From Azoarcus sp. CIB (GTDB lineage: Bacteria > Pseudomonadota > Gammaproteobacteria > Burkholderiales > Rhodocyclaceae): DNA of 64,000 bases. Made by a program: the position numbers and the translations under genes. The stretch is from contig NZ_CP011072.1 of the NCBI RefSeq assembly GCF_001190925.1, positions 2,666,001 to 2,730,000 of the forward strand. The letters run 5' to 3'. Positions 36,254 to 44,910 of the stretch are shown here, in pieces (position 1 is the stretch's first letter; each line of letters starts with the position of its first letter). A model generated the notes under the pieces. The model ran no database searches. It worked only from the letters and a program-made list of their open reading frames with translations, and was not told where the DNA came from.

Positions 36254-37018
36254 ATGAAACTCCAGATCGTCTCGGACCTTCACCTCGGGCTAGCACCCTG
36301 TGAGCTTCCTGACACCGGCGCGGAGTTGTTGATCCTGGCGGGAGATATCCACCGTCCGCGAGAAGCGCTCCAGTGGGCCAGGGCGCTGGGGAGACCGGCT
36401 ATCTATGTGCCGGGCAACCACGAGTATTACGGCTCAAGCATCGCCGCGACGAACCGACTGCTACGCGAACTCAGTCGCGACAGCATGGTGACGGTGCTCG
36501 ACTGTGCCGAAAAGCGCATCGGCAATGTGCGCATTCTCGGCGCAGCACTGTGGACGGATTTCCGTATTGCAGGAGACGAGGCGGCCCGCGAGCAGGCGAT
36601 GAACGACGCTACTCGCTTCAGCCGCGATTTCAGCCGTATCACCATAGACGAAGGCCAGAAAGAGCTCTTCACGCCGCATCACTGCGCGGCCCTTTTCGAA
36701 CGGCACGCACGTTGGCTCGAAGCGCGGCTCGCGCAACCGTTCGAAGGTATCACCGTGGTGGTGACCCATTTTGCTCCGTCGCCTGAGAGCATCGCGCCGC
36801 GCTTCGCCGGGTCGCCGCTCAATGCGTGCTTCGTCTCCGACCTCGAAGCGCTGGTCGCGGGCAGCGGCGCGGTGCTGTGGATACACGGCCACACCCACGA
36901 CAGCTTCGACTACCGGCTTGGCGGCACGCGCGTTCTGGCCAATCCACGCGGCTATGTGCTCGATGGCACGCCTGAAAACCGGGATTTCGAGCCCGCTTTG
37001 ACGGTACAGGTGGGCTGA
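36254..37018 (+). CDS. Calcineurin-like metallophosphoesterase
   Basis: 254 residues with the full set of dimetal motifs: SDLHLG, AGDIH, PGNHEYYG, VTHFAPS and HGHTHD. No signal peptide, so cytoplasmic. It starts seven bases after the cytochrome c stop, so it may be read with that operon. The substrate is unknown. Confidence 0.9.
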   Translation: MKLQIVSDLHLGLAPCELPDTGAELLILAGDIHRPREALQWARALGRPAIYVPGNHEYYGSSIAATNRLLRELSRDSMVTVLDCAEKRIGNVRILGAALWTDFRIAGDEAAREQAMNDATRFSRDFSRITIDEGQKELFTPHHCAALFERHARWLEARLAQPFEGITVVVTHFAPSPESIAPRFAGSPLNACFVSDLEALVAGSGAVLWIHGHTHDSFDYRLGGTRVLANPRGYVLDGTPENRDFEPALTVQVG

Positions 37019-37065
37019 ACTCCAAGGGCGACGAAGTCGTCCGAAACTTCTACCGGAGAACGATC

Positions 37066-38268
37066 ATGCTGCAACGCATCGCACACATCCGCATCAAAAA
37101 GCCTCTCACGCTTTTCGCCGCCCTCTCGGTTGTCATGATTGCAGTGGCTCTATCCAGCCTCCCGGCGGTTTCGGCCGGACAGCCGGGGGGAAACAAGCAC
37201 TCCGGACAGTTCATCTTCCGTTTCGACACCTTTGGCGACGAGGCCCTATGGACCGACACGCTGCGCCTCCACGAGATCATCCAGTCGTCCGTCAGCCCGC
37301 GAACCGCTCTTTCGGTTGGTCTGAAGGTGGATGCGACGGCCCTTCCGCCGAATTTCCTGACCAAGAACAACCTCGACGATCCGGCAACCACCGTCGAGTT
37401 GATCCGGCGCAACGCCGTGGTCGGTCTCGTGGGAAAGGTCGAGGATGGGCGACTCACGTCGCTCGGCACCACCTGCGCAATCTGCCACTCGACGGTAAAC
37501 AATTCGGTCGCCCCGGGTATCGGGGAGCGGCTCGACGGCTGGCCGAATCTCGACCTCAATCCAGGGGCGATCATCGCACTTTCGCCCGCACTCACCGAGT
37601 CGCAGAAAGCGGCATACAACTCGTGGGGGCCCGGCCGCTACGACCCGCGCTTCAATATCGACGGCATCAACCGCCCGGTCGTCATTCCGCCGGTATATGG
37701 GCTGCGGGACGTGCCTTTTGAGACCTTCACCGGCGACGGGAAGATTTCCTATTGGAACAATTATGTCGCGGTCACGCAGATGGGTGGGCACGGAAGTTTT
37801 TCCGACCCCCGTCTGGGCATCAACATCGTTCAGACCCCGGACCTCGTAGCGCCGAAACTGCCAGCTCTCCGCGCCTACCAGCTGAGTCTTCCGGTCCCGC
37901 CGCCGCCGGCGGACGCGGTGAACCAGACGGCGGCCCAACGAGGTCAGGCCCTATTCGACGGGGCCGCCCGCTGCGGCACGTGCCACATCTCGCCCACCTA
38001 CACTGATGTGCAAAACGGCCCGAACGCCGACACCCCCTTACTGCATGAGCCGGCGGCGACGGGAATGGAGCCTGTCTACGCGCAGCGCAGCGCCACGCAG
38101 AAGTACCGGACGACCCCCTTGCGAGGCCTTTGGCAGCATCCGCCGTATTTTCACGACGGTAGCGCGGCGACCCTGCTAGACGTCGTCAATCACTACGATG
38201 CCCACTTCGCCCTGGGTTTGAGCCCCGCGGAAAAATTCGATCTCGTGGAATTCCTCAAGTCGCTATAA
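37066..38268 (+). CDS. Exported diheme cytochrome c, CcP/MauG-related
   Basis: 400 residues with an N-terminal membrane signal (LFAALSVVMIAVALSSLPAVSAG) and two heme sites, CAICH (about 143) and CGTCH (about 305). The C-terminal TTPLRGLWQHPPYFHDGSA resembles the cytochrome c peroxidase/MauG group. The N-terminal half is unlike classical peroxidases, so the activity is uncertain. CGGAGAACGATC precedes the ATG. Confidence 0.82.
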   Translation: MLQRIAHIRIKKPLTLFAALSVVMIAVALSSLPAVSAGQPGGNKHSGQFIFRFDTFGDEALWTDTLRLHEIIQSSVSPRTALSVGLKVDATALPPNFLTKNNLDDPATTVELIRRNAVVGLVGKVEDGRLTSLGTTCAICHSTVNNSVAPGIGERLDGWPNLDLNPGAIIALSPALTESQKAAYNSWGPGRYDPRFNIDGINRPVVIPPVYGLRDVPFETFTGDGKISYWNNYVAVTQMGGHGSFSDPRLGINIVQTPDLVAPKLPALRAYQLSLPVPPPPADAVNQTAAQRGQALFDGAARCGTCHISPTYTDVQNGPNADTPLLHEPAATGMEPVYAQRSATQKYRTTPLRGLWQHPPYFHDGSAATLLDVVNHYDAHFALGLSPAEKFDLVEFLKSL

Positions 38269-38386
38269 GCCGCGAATGCCGGCCGGAGGCCTCCGATGAT
38301 ATGACATGAGAGTTCTTGGGGCACCGAGTTGCGCCCCTACTTGACCATGAGCCCGGGCGGGGACGTCTGGGCCGACGGACGCAGCC

Positions 38387-38977
38387 TCATTCCAGGCAGC
38401 ACACCCGCTCGGCCGGTTCCTTGCAACCGCAACCGGCCTGGTTCGCGATCTGGCGGTGGATCGTCCTGAAGCGCTCCTGGACGCTGTCGCCGAAGATCGG
38501 ATCGGCGGCGAAGTGGATTGCGGAATTGACGAGGAACCAGTCAGTCTCCGCCAACAACTCGGCGAGGCGCGGGAATATCTCGCGCTCCTCGATGTTCATG
38601 TGATCTTTCAGGAAGGCAACGTATTTTCGGACATCGGCTTCGAGCGTCGCACGCGACATCATCGCTCCGGCGGCGGCTGCGTTGAGGTCCGCAGCAAGGA
38701 TTACGCCGCTCTCCGAAATCTGCCGATGCTGGCCAGCGAGTTCCGAGACAACGCTTTCCATCGTCGGATCGCGGGCAAGCAATTGCCGGAATGCGACGTC
38801 CTCGCGCGGATGATGGAAGCGGTCGGGATACTGCGTCATGTAGTACACGATGTCCGACATGAGCTCGTAATCCGGCTGCTCGCCGTGGACGAAGAGTTCC
38901 GTCTGGGATTGGAGCAGATCGAGCAGCTTGTGGTAATTGGCGTGCTCGGCTTGCCATTTCTGCGTGTGTCCGGACAT
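38387..38977 (-). CDS. Hemerythrin-like (HHE) protein with cysteine-rich tail
   Basis: 196 residues. His/Glu positions of a hemerythrin bundle are present: HANYHKLL, FHHPREDVAF, GQHRQISE and DHMNIEEREIFPRL. The end GCGCKEPAERVCCLE has five cysteines, an unusual tail that could bind metal or sense redox state. Roles in oxygen, NO or iron sensing are known for the family. It is divergent from the ferredoxin gene across a dyad at 39087-39102. Confidence 0.85.
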   Translation of the reverse strand: MSGHTQKWQAEHANYHKLLDLLQSQTELFVHGEQPDYELMSDIVYYMTQYPDRFHHPREDVAFRQLLARDPTMESVVSELAGQHRQISESGVILAADLNAAAAGAMMSRATLEADVRKYVAFLKDHMNIEEREIFPRLAELLAETDWFLVNSAIHFAADPIFGDSVQERFRTIHRQIANQAGCGCKEPAERVCCLE

Positions 38978-39086
38978 GACGATCTCCAGCGTTCGTTAGG
39001 GGCGATACCGACATCCCGCATGCCGCGGCTGCCGGCACCGGTCTGTTCTGCGCGACTTCATCCTAGGGAGTCCCCCAGGCGCCGGA

Positions 39087-39129
39087 AATGACTTTTGTCA
39101 TTCAGGGGCCGGCGCGCGTGGCCTAAATT
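39087..39129 (+). promoter_or_regulatory. Crp/Fnr-type dyad with -10 box before the ferredoxin gene
   Basis: AATGAC-TTTT-GTCATT (39087-39102), nested in a larger GCGCCGG/CCGGCGC repeat. TAAATT at 39124-39129 would be the -10 of a promoter on which the dyad is centred near -41.5, the class II activator position. It lies between the hemerythrin and ferredoxin genes. Confidence 0.45.
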
Positions 39130-39175
39130 TCTCTCGCACTGCGGACCGAACCGCACACCCGAAGAGAGATGAGCC

Positions 39176-39499
39176 ATGACATACGTAGTCACCGAAGCCT
39201 GCATCAAGTGCAAACACACCGATTGCGTCGATGTCTGTCCCGTCGACGCCTTCCGCGAAGGCCCCAATTTCCTCGTGATCGACCCACGGGAATGCATCGA
39301 CTGCACGCTTTGCGTGGCCGAGTGCCCCGTCGACGCGATCTTCTCCGAGGACGACGTGCCGGCTGACCAACGACAATTCATCCCGCTCAACGAGGAACTG
39401 GCAAAGGTGTGGATACCTATCGTCGAGGTCAAGCCGGCTCCATCGGATGCCGGGCTGTGGTCGACGGTGAAGAACAAGCTCAAGCTGCTCGAACGCTGA
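39176..39499 (+). CDS. fdxA: 7Fe ferredoxin ([3Fe-4S][4Fe-4S]), FdxA type
   Basis: 107 residues. Cluster-binding runs [18 protein letters not shown] and [16 protein letters not shown] fit the FdxA family, and the C-terminal extension is of normal length. It is a soluble low-potential electron carrier. It is preceded by a Crp/Fnr-type dyad and followed by a converging Crp/Fnr gene. Confidence 0.94.
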   Translation: MTYVVTEACIKCKHTDCVDVCPVDAFREGPNFLVIDPRECIDCTLCVAECPVDAIFSEDDVPADQRQFIPLNEELAKVWIPIVEVKPAPSDAGLWSTVKNKLKLLER

Positions 39500-39528
39500 C
39501 CGCGACCGTCGTCGCGCAGCCACCCGGC

Positions 39529-40293
39529 TCAGGTGTCGACGATCCGCTGCAGCATGTCCGCGCGCACAATCTCGATCCCGCCGGGCCGTGCAGCAAGCCA
39601 GCCGGCCTTCTGCCACCGGCTCAGGATGCGGATCACGGTCTCGACCCGCGCGCTCACGAGCTGGCTGATTTCATCGCGGCCGAGGTGCACGTCGACGACG
39701 ACCGTACCCGCATCGGTCGGCCGGCCAAATCGCTCGATCAGGTAACGCATCAGCGCTGCGAGCCGGCGCGGCACCGAACCGGCGCTGACGATGTCGATCT
39801 TCGCGCGCAGCGCGGCGGTGTGTCGCAGCAAGGCGCGGTTCACCGCCAGCGCGACGGCGACGGAGTTTTTCAGGGATTCACACAGCGCGTCTGCGCGGAT
39901 GGACAGGACGTCGGCCATTCCACCGATCGCGATGGCATCCGCCGGGAAGACCTCATGTTCGAGCGCTGCGGCAAGCCCGATCGCCTCGCCCGGCCGGAAC
40001 AGGCCGACGACAATGCCTTCGCCGGTCGGCGTCATCTGCCGGATCTGGACGATGCCCGATTCGATCACCGCAAAGTGACTTGCGCGCTCGCCGGCAAACC
40101 ACAGCGCTTCCCCGGGATCCAGGCGGCGAAGTCGCGCGCCCCGAGTCAGGCGGGCGAGATCGCCGGAGTCCAGTCTCGAGAACAGTTCGTGCGCGCCGAG
40201 CCGCCTGGCCGGCGCGTCGGCAACAACGCTCCACCGCCCTTCGACCGAAGGGCTGGCCGGATGCAACATCGACAATGGAGGCGAATGACCCAT
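39529..40293 (-). CDS. Crp/Fnr-family regulator without Fe-S cysteines
   Basis: About 254 residues. The cyclic-nucleotide-binding-like barrel (about 40-150), dimer helix and C-terminal HTH (LGRDEISQLVSARVETVIR) are complete. Only one cysteine is present, so it cannot hold Fnr's [4Fe-4S] cluster; the signal must be something else. In the recognition helix the Fnr E-x-x-S-R reads E-T-V-I-R, keeping E and R but not S. Start at 40293 assumed; an upstream GTG at 40323 is possible. It ends 30 bases from the convergent fdxA. Confidence 0.88.
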   Translation of the reverse strand: MGHSPPLSMLHPASPSVEGRWSVVADAPARRLGAHELFSRLDSGDLARLTRGARLRRLDPGEALWFAGERASHFAVIESGIVQIRQMTPTGEGIVVGLFRPGEAIGLAAALEHEVFPADAIAIGGMADVLSIRADALCESLKNSVAVALAVNRALLRHTAALRAKIDIVSAGSVPRRLAALMRYLIERFGRPTDAGTVVVDVHLGRDEISQLVSARVETVIRILSRWQKAGWLAARPGGIEIVRADMLQRIVDT

Positions 40294-40326
40294 GATGTTC
40301 CCGTGGCGACTTGGCAGGCGCACCCG

Positions 40327-41022
40327 CTACGAAGACTCACGCACGAGCGCGAGCCGGATGCGTTCGATCGCATGCGACGGACTCAGCCCCTTGGGGCAGA
40401 CTTCAGTGCAGTTCATGATCGAACGGCAGCGGTACAGGCGATATACGTCGTCCAGGTAGGCGAGCCGCTCCGCAGTCGCCGTGTCGCGGGAGTCGGAGAT
40501 GAAGCGGTACGCCTGCAGCAGGCCCGCCGGACCGATGAACTTGTCGGGATTCCACCAGAAGGACGGACAGAAAGCACTGCAGCACGCGCACAGGATGCAT
40601 TCGTACAGCCCGTTCAACTTTTCGCGCTCCGCGGGCGACTGCAGGCGTTCGCGCTCGGGAGGGACCTCGTTATTGATGAGGTAGGGCTTGATCGAGTGGT
40701 AATGCGCGAAGAACTGCGTCATGTCGACGATGAGGTCGCGGATCACGGGAAAACCCGGCAACGGCCGCAGCACGACCGGCTCCTTCAGGCCCGGCAGCGA
40801 CGTGAGGCACGCCAGTCCGTTACGACCGTTGATGTTCATCGCATCCGATCCGCACACGCCTTCACGACAGGAACGGCGGAATGAGAGGCTGTCGTCCATC
40901 GTCTTGAGCCGCATCAGCACGTCGAGCAGCTTCTTGTCGCCCGCCTCGGGCGCGACGTCGTAATCCTGCATACGCGGCTTCGCGTCGGTTTCGGGGTTGA
41001 AGCGGTAGATGCTGACTCGCAA
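40327..41022 (-). CDS. sdhB: Succinate dehydrogenase iron-sulfur subunit
   Basis: 231 residues from a TTG at 41022, chosen because GGAGGAG is six bases upstream and the reading then begins RVSIYRFNPETD as in known SdhB; GTG at 41040 is the alternative. All three clusters are bound: CREGVCGSD with a later C for [2Fe-2S], CILCACCSAFCP for [4Fe-4S], and CRSIMNCTEVCPKG for [3Fe-4S]. It follows sdhD at once. The flavoprotein gene sdhA, normally between them, is absent. Confidence 0.95.
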   Translation of the reverse strand: MRVSIYRFNPETDAKPRMQDYDVAPEAGDKKLLDVLMRLKTMDDSLSFRRSCREGVCGSDAMNINGRNGLACLTSLPGLKEPVVLRPLPGFPVIRDLIVDMTQFFAHYHSIKPYLINNEVPPERERLQSPAEREKLNGLYECILCACCSAFCPSFWWNPDKFIGPAGLLQAYRFISDSRDTATAERLAYLDDVYRLYRCRSIMNCTEVCPKGLSPSHAIERIRLALVRESS

Positions 41023-41042
41023 TGTTCTCTCCTCCGCCACTC

Positions 41043-41387
41043 TTAAGCACCGCGGGCAAAGTGCGCCGCCATCGTCAGCACGACGCGAATGAAGATCGCA
41101 AACAGGATCACCGCGATCAGCGCAAGCAAGGGCAGCCGCAGCGTCGGCGCGTGGATGTAGTCGAGGACGATGTCACGCACGCCGATCCATCCGTGCAGGC
41201 ACAGCGCGGCGAAGAACACGACGATCAGCACTGCGCCATGCGTGCTCGTCGCCAGCGCGTGCCAGCTTTCATAGCTGCGCGACGGCCCCGTCAGCAGCGT
41301 CGCAGCCCCCAGCGCAAGCAGGATCAGCAGCATCAGCGCCGTCACGCGCTGCAGTACCCAGGCCCGTTGCCCGAGAAAGAGCCTCAC
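41043..41387 (-). CDS. sdhD: Succinate dehydrogenase membrane anchor subunit D
   Basis: 114 residues with three membrane helices. The segment LCLHGWIGVRDIVLDYIH carries the heme-ligand His and quinone-site residues of SdhD. The GTG start at 41387 overlaps the sdhC stop (GTGA). Its stop at 41043 is only 20 bases before the sdhB TTG. Confidence 0.92.
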   Translation of the reverse strand: MRLFLGQRAWVLQRVTALMLLILLALGAATLLTGPSRSYESWHALATSTHGAVLIVVFFAALCLHGWIGVRDIVLDYIHAPTLRLPLLALIAVILFAIFIRVVLTMAAHFARGA

Positions 41388-41770
41388 GACAACCACCTCA
41401 CCGCGGCCGCAAATGCAATGATCCCCGCCGCGAGGATCGCAGCCCAGGCGCTGGTGCGTGCCTGTGAGAGACGGCTCCCGACACCGATATCCATCAACAG
41501 GTGGCGCACACCGGCGAGTACGTGATGTGCGGCGGCCCAAACGAGAATGACAAGGAGCAGTGCCCGCCAGGGCTCAGATACCAGGTCGCGCAGAGCGTCG
41601 AACTCCGACTCGCTGCGAAGCGAGCGGTCGAGCGCGAACGCGAGAAGCGGCAGGCTCACCACGAGCAGTACGCCCGCAACCCGGTGTCCGATCGACGCGA
41701 TCGCACCGATTGGAAAGCGGATCTGCGACAGATTCAGAAATTTCGGCGCACTAGCCGAGCGTGCTCGCAT
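41384..41770 (-). CDS. sdhC: Succinate dehydrogenase cytochrome b556 subunit
   Basis: 128 residues. The motifs LSQIRFPIGAIASIGHRVAG and AHHVLAGVRHLLMD are the SdhC quinone-site and heme-His signatures. Three membrane helices are present. It is first of the sdhC-sdhD-sdhB run. Confidence 0.94.
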   Translation of the reverse strand: MRARSASAPKFLNLSQIRFPIGAIASIGHRVAGVLLVVSLPLLAFALDRSLRSESEFDALRDLVSEPWRALLLVILVWAAAHHVLAGVRHLLMDIGVGSRLSQARTSAWAAILAAGIIAFAAAVRWLS

Positions 41771-42373
41771 GCTGGCCTCCCAAGCCGATTCAATGCCCCG
41801 ACGACAAGTATCTCCGTGGCGATCCGGATCACCTCATAGACCCTACCCCGTCGCGGTGCGCCTCGATGCCGCCGCGCCGGCTCGCAGGACACGGCAGACC
41901 TGCGCAGGGATGAACGCCATCCGCTTCAATATAGCGGGAGCCGCAAAAGAATCAACTCCAATGCATCTTTAATTCCAACCCCGGAATCGCCGGGCGCTTC
42001 GCAGCGGGCGATGGCTTCGAACTAGGATGCATTCATCGATTTCGGTTCATGGAGACCCGACTCAAGGACGGGCAGTCGCCGGCCAATGACACTCGTACCG
42101 CTGAGTGCATAGTTTCAGAATCTTCACCACACATACGAGATAGGAGTTTGACATTGCCGCCCTAATCCACCGATCCTCGATGATCGTCATCGATCTCCGA
42201 TAATCGCCGCCGCCATGAGTCCCAGCGCCACCAGGGAAACGCCCCTTCGTTGTCGAACTACCAGATGGTTTACCTCCCTGCGTGAGAAGTGCTATATCAG
42301 CCCGAGTTCGCGGCAGTGGTACTTTAGGCGACAACCGCCCAGCCGCCGCGATCAGGCTCAGGGATAAGAGAAC
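41771..42373. other. Divergent gap between sdhC and the IHF-alpha-like gene
   Basis: About 600 bases. No convincing gene or RNA; local sequence is somewhat less GC-rich near 42070-42200, as expected of a control region serving both flanking genes. No sdhA fragment is seen. Confidence 0.5.
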
Positions 42374-42745
42374 ATGACGCTAACAAAAGCAGAAATCGTG
42401 CAAGTCGTCGTCGACAACGTCGGACTGAACAAGCGGGAAGCGTCGGAGATGGTCGAGGCTTTTTTCGAAGAAATCAGCACTTCGCTCGAAGCTGGTGAGG
42501 ACGTCAAGCTGTCGGGCTTCGGCGGATTTCAACTGCGCGAGAAACCCGAGCGTCCGGGCCGCAACCCGAAGACCGGTGAGACGGCGCGGGTAACCGCGCG
42601 CCGCGTCGTGACTTTTCACCCGAGCCAGAAACTCAAACTGAAGGTCAGTGAATTTGCAGGCAAGCGTCAGGAGCCGCGCCAGGCCGACAAATCAGTCGGG
42701 GGGTCTTACGAAGTTCAGCGCTGGCGAATAACAGAGCCGGTCTGA
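42374..42745 (+). CDS. Integration host factor alpha-like DNA-bending protein with C-terminal extension
   Basis: 123 residues. The first ~97 match IHF-alpha: [39 protein letters not shown], and the [18 protein letters not shown]-clamp arm with its Pro. The last ~26 residues (from [10 protein letters not shown]) have no counterpart in IHF or HU. The main ihfA normally follows pheT; this isolated copy lies near the second repeat and may be a paralogue. Confidence 0.9.
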   Translation: MTLTKAEIVQVVVDNVGLNKREASEMVEAFFEEISTSLEAGEDVKLSGFGGFQLREKPERPGRNPKTGETARVTARRVVTFHPSQKLKLKVSEFAGKRQEPRQADKSVGGSYEVQRWRITEPV

Positions 42746-43142
42746 GCGGCCGGATCGGGCGGTGGCAGGCCGGCCAACCCGGGGCTTCGTCGCACGCCCC
42801 ATTCGGCCACCTTCGGTCAGATGACTACGCGTCCTCTACCCTGTCGTGATTCCAGCGCCGCTGAGTCTCTGCGTCGGCATATGCGCTTTGCGAATTCAGA
42901 CCGACCATTAGCAACACCGCTCAGTCGGTCCGGTGATCTTACAAAGTTTGCAGGATTTGAACGTTGGCCACCGGGTGATGCCTCGTATGCTTCCGAGCTA
43001 CCCTAAGAAACAAACTGCGCCAAACAGGTGGCGCCTGCCTCCCCAACCACTCTGAGCTTTCCTGCAGCGCTGCGGGACTGGAATTCCACCGGTGCATGCC
43101 CATATCCAGGCAGTTACAGCCCAGTGCTCAACACAGCTAAAA

Positions 43143-43212
43143 CAAGCACTTACGAGGCATTTCGTAAATTTCGTAATATGCTCAACGCATTGCCACAACT
43201 CGTAAGTGCTTG
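43143..43212. repeat. 14-bp perfect inverted repeat abutting repeat copy 2
   Basis: CAAGCACTTACGAG and its exact complement, 42 bases apart. The right arm also pairs imperfectly with AATCAAACACTTGCG inside the repeat (about 43285-43298), so two alternative hairpins compete. Confidence 0.65.
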
Positions 43213-43218
43213 AATTTA

Positions 43219-43422
43219 TGGGGCGACATACCGGGATCGAACCGGTGACAACTGGAGCCACAAGACTGGTTACTAATACGTAAAATCAAACACTTGCGTC
43301 ACTTTATTTTCAAAACAACGTCTTCCCACTCCCCGCAACGGCGCGGAACTACGGCGGACTTTTGAAAGTTCTTTGGGTGCAATCCGACCTTTCCAGCGTC
43401 CTAATCAAACGCCCGTCACCAC
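43219..43422 (-). repeat. ~205-bp dispersed repeat with tRNA-like 3' half, copy 2
   Basis: Direct repeat of 17955-18159, about 25.3 kb away. The T-arm is at 43230-43246 and the possible 5' acceptor strand GTGACGC at 43302-43296 pairs at six of seven positions. The tRNA-like part is 84 bases in both copies. Unlike copy 1, no T-rich terminator is seen below it. Confidence 0.6.
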
Positions 43423-43513
43423 GGTCACGGCGGCTGGATCACTGCCACGCACCGGGGGAGCAATGACAGGTCGAGCAACGGCGGTGCGAGTATGACCCGT
43501 GATTCCGCACGAA

Positions 43514-43924
43514 TCAGATCGGCCTTCTCCGGAGAGCCCAATCATCGGGAGCGCTCTCGGCCGGGTCGAAGTCGAGTTCGACTTCGACCCCGTTCGGATC
43601 CGTGAAGAAGACCTGCCACGTGCGCAGTTCGCCCGGCGCGCGAATGATGCGGTAGCTGACGCCGGCCGCATCCAGGCGATTCAGCGTGCGCACTAGTCCC
43701 TCAGCGCGAAATGCCATGTGGTCGAGAACGCCCCGACGCGGCTCGGGCATTTCTTTGACACTGATGACGTGCAGCACGGCTTGCTGCGATATGTAGAGCC
43801 AGCAGCCGGAGACGGGAAAAGGCGGACGCGGCCCTTCCTCCATCTCGAGCAGTTCCGTGTAGAAGCGACGCGTCACATCGAGGCGATCGGTAACGATCGT
43901 GAAGTGGTCCATTCGCGTGATCAT
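43514..43924 (-). CDS. VOC (glyoxalase/bleomycin-resistance/dioxygenase) family protein
   Basis: 136 residues, one full VOC module. It opens MDHFTIVTDRLDVTRRFYTEL with a metal-ligand His and closes FFTDPNGVEVELDF with the conserved Glu. GGAGCAATTC precedes the ATG. Together with the SDR upstream on the same strand it forms a small unit beside the oxygenase cluster. The reaction is unknown. Confidence 0.85.
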   Translation of the reverse strand: MITRMDHFTIVTDRLDVTRRFYTELLEMEEGPRPPFPVSGCWLYISQQAVLHVISVKEMPEPRRGVLDHMAFRAEGLVRTLNRLDAAGVSYRIIRAPGELRTWQVFFTDPNGVEVELDFDPAESAPDDWALRRRPI

Positions 43925-43993
43925 GAATTGCTCCGACGGAGGTTGAATTCTGTAAGGCGGCAGGACGCCGTGGTTTGCAGCGGGTGAGCGCTC

Positions 43994-44773
43994 TTACATG
44001 AGCCCGCTGTAGCTTCCACCGTCCACCTGCAAGTTCTGTCCCGATATGTAGGAAGCCTGCATTGAACACAGAAACGCACATGCGGCGGCGAACTCCTCGG
44101 GGCGGCCGAATCTGCCTGCAGCGACGGGCTTGAGCATGTCATGCCGGGCCTCCTCGAAGCTGCACCCGGCTCTCGTCGCCTGCTGTTCGATCAAGTAGCG
44201 CAGCCGGTCGGTTTCGATCCGCTCCGGCAGCAGGTTATTGATCGTGACGTTGTCGCGCGCGACGGCTCGCGATAGTGCCTTGGAGAAGGCCGTCAATCCT
44301 GCGCGCGCGGCAGTCGAGAGCCCGAGCGGGAGCTGCGGCGATTTCACCATCGCGGAGGTGATATTGACGATGCGCCCGAACTTGCGCTTCCGCATTCCCC
44401 CCACGACGGCCTGGATGAGGAGTATCCCGGACAGCATGTTGGCTTCGATGGCGCCCAGCCACGCTGCGTGATCCCAATCCTCGATCCTGCCGGGTGCGGG
44501 CCCGCCGTTGTTGGTGACGAGGATGTCCGGTTCATCGCATGCGGCGAGCAGAAGCTGCCGCCCTCGCTCGGTATCGAGGTCCGCAGCAACGGTGACGGGC
44601 CTCACTCCGGTCTCCCGCGCGATCTCGTCTGCCGCCAAGGTCAGGCGCCCCTCGTCACGTCCGTTGAGGAAGACCGTACAGCCTTCCCGCGCCAACTCCA
44701 AGGCACAGGCTCTTCCAAGGCCGCGTGAGGACGCGCACACGATCGCCCGACGTCCATTGATTCCGAAATCCAT
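43994..44773 (-). CDS. Short-chain dehydrogenase/reductase with altered active site
   Basis: 259 residues. The Rossmann motif ASSRGLGRA (14-22) and NNGGPAPG are present. The catalytic Ser is S140 (NITSAM), but where the usual Y-x3-K should lie the chain reads S153-TAA-R157, so both catalytic residues are replaced. Related SDRs with an S-x3-R site exist. It may act by a different mechanism or be non-enzymatic. The C-terminus (ISGQNLQVDGG) is normal. It is divergent from the Rieske oxygenase operon. Confidence 0.88.
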   Translation of the reverse strand: MDFGINGRRAIVCASSRGLGRACALELAREGCTVFLNGRDEGRLTLAADEIARETGVRPVTVAADLDTERGRQLLLAACDEPDILVTNNGGPAPGRIEDWDHAAWLGAIEANMLSGILLIQAVVGGMRKRKFGRIVNITSAMVKSPQLPLGLSTAARAGLTAFSKALSRAVARDNVTINNLLPERIETDRLRYLIEQQATRAGCSFEEARHDMLKPVAAGRFGRPEEFAAACAFLCSMQASYISGQNLQVDGGSYSGLM

Positions 44774-44910
44774 TCAGCTCTCCTGCCACGTCTTGAATTT
44801 GCCTCACAGGGACGGCCTTGATCCACTTTTTTGCAAAAGTGTTCAACTTCACCAAAGCCGCGCAAGCCTGCGGATGTCGCGCGTAGGCGAGGCACCATCG
44901 GCCATTTTTG

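Larger units (their letters stand above)
42746..43513. other. Non-coding gap with inverted repeats and repeat copy 2
   Basis: No gene seen. It has a perfect 14-bp inverted repeat (43143-43156 with 43199-43212), a 9-bp tandem ATTTCGTAA near 43160, and the second ~205-bp repeat (43219-43422). It is AT-richer than the surroundings around 43130-43215. Confidence 0.55.
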
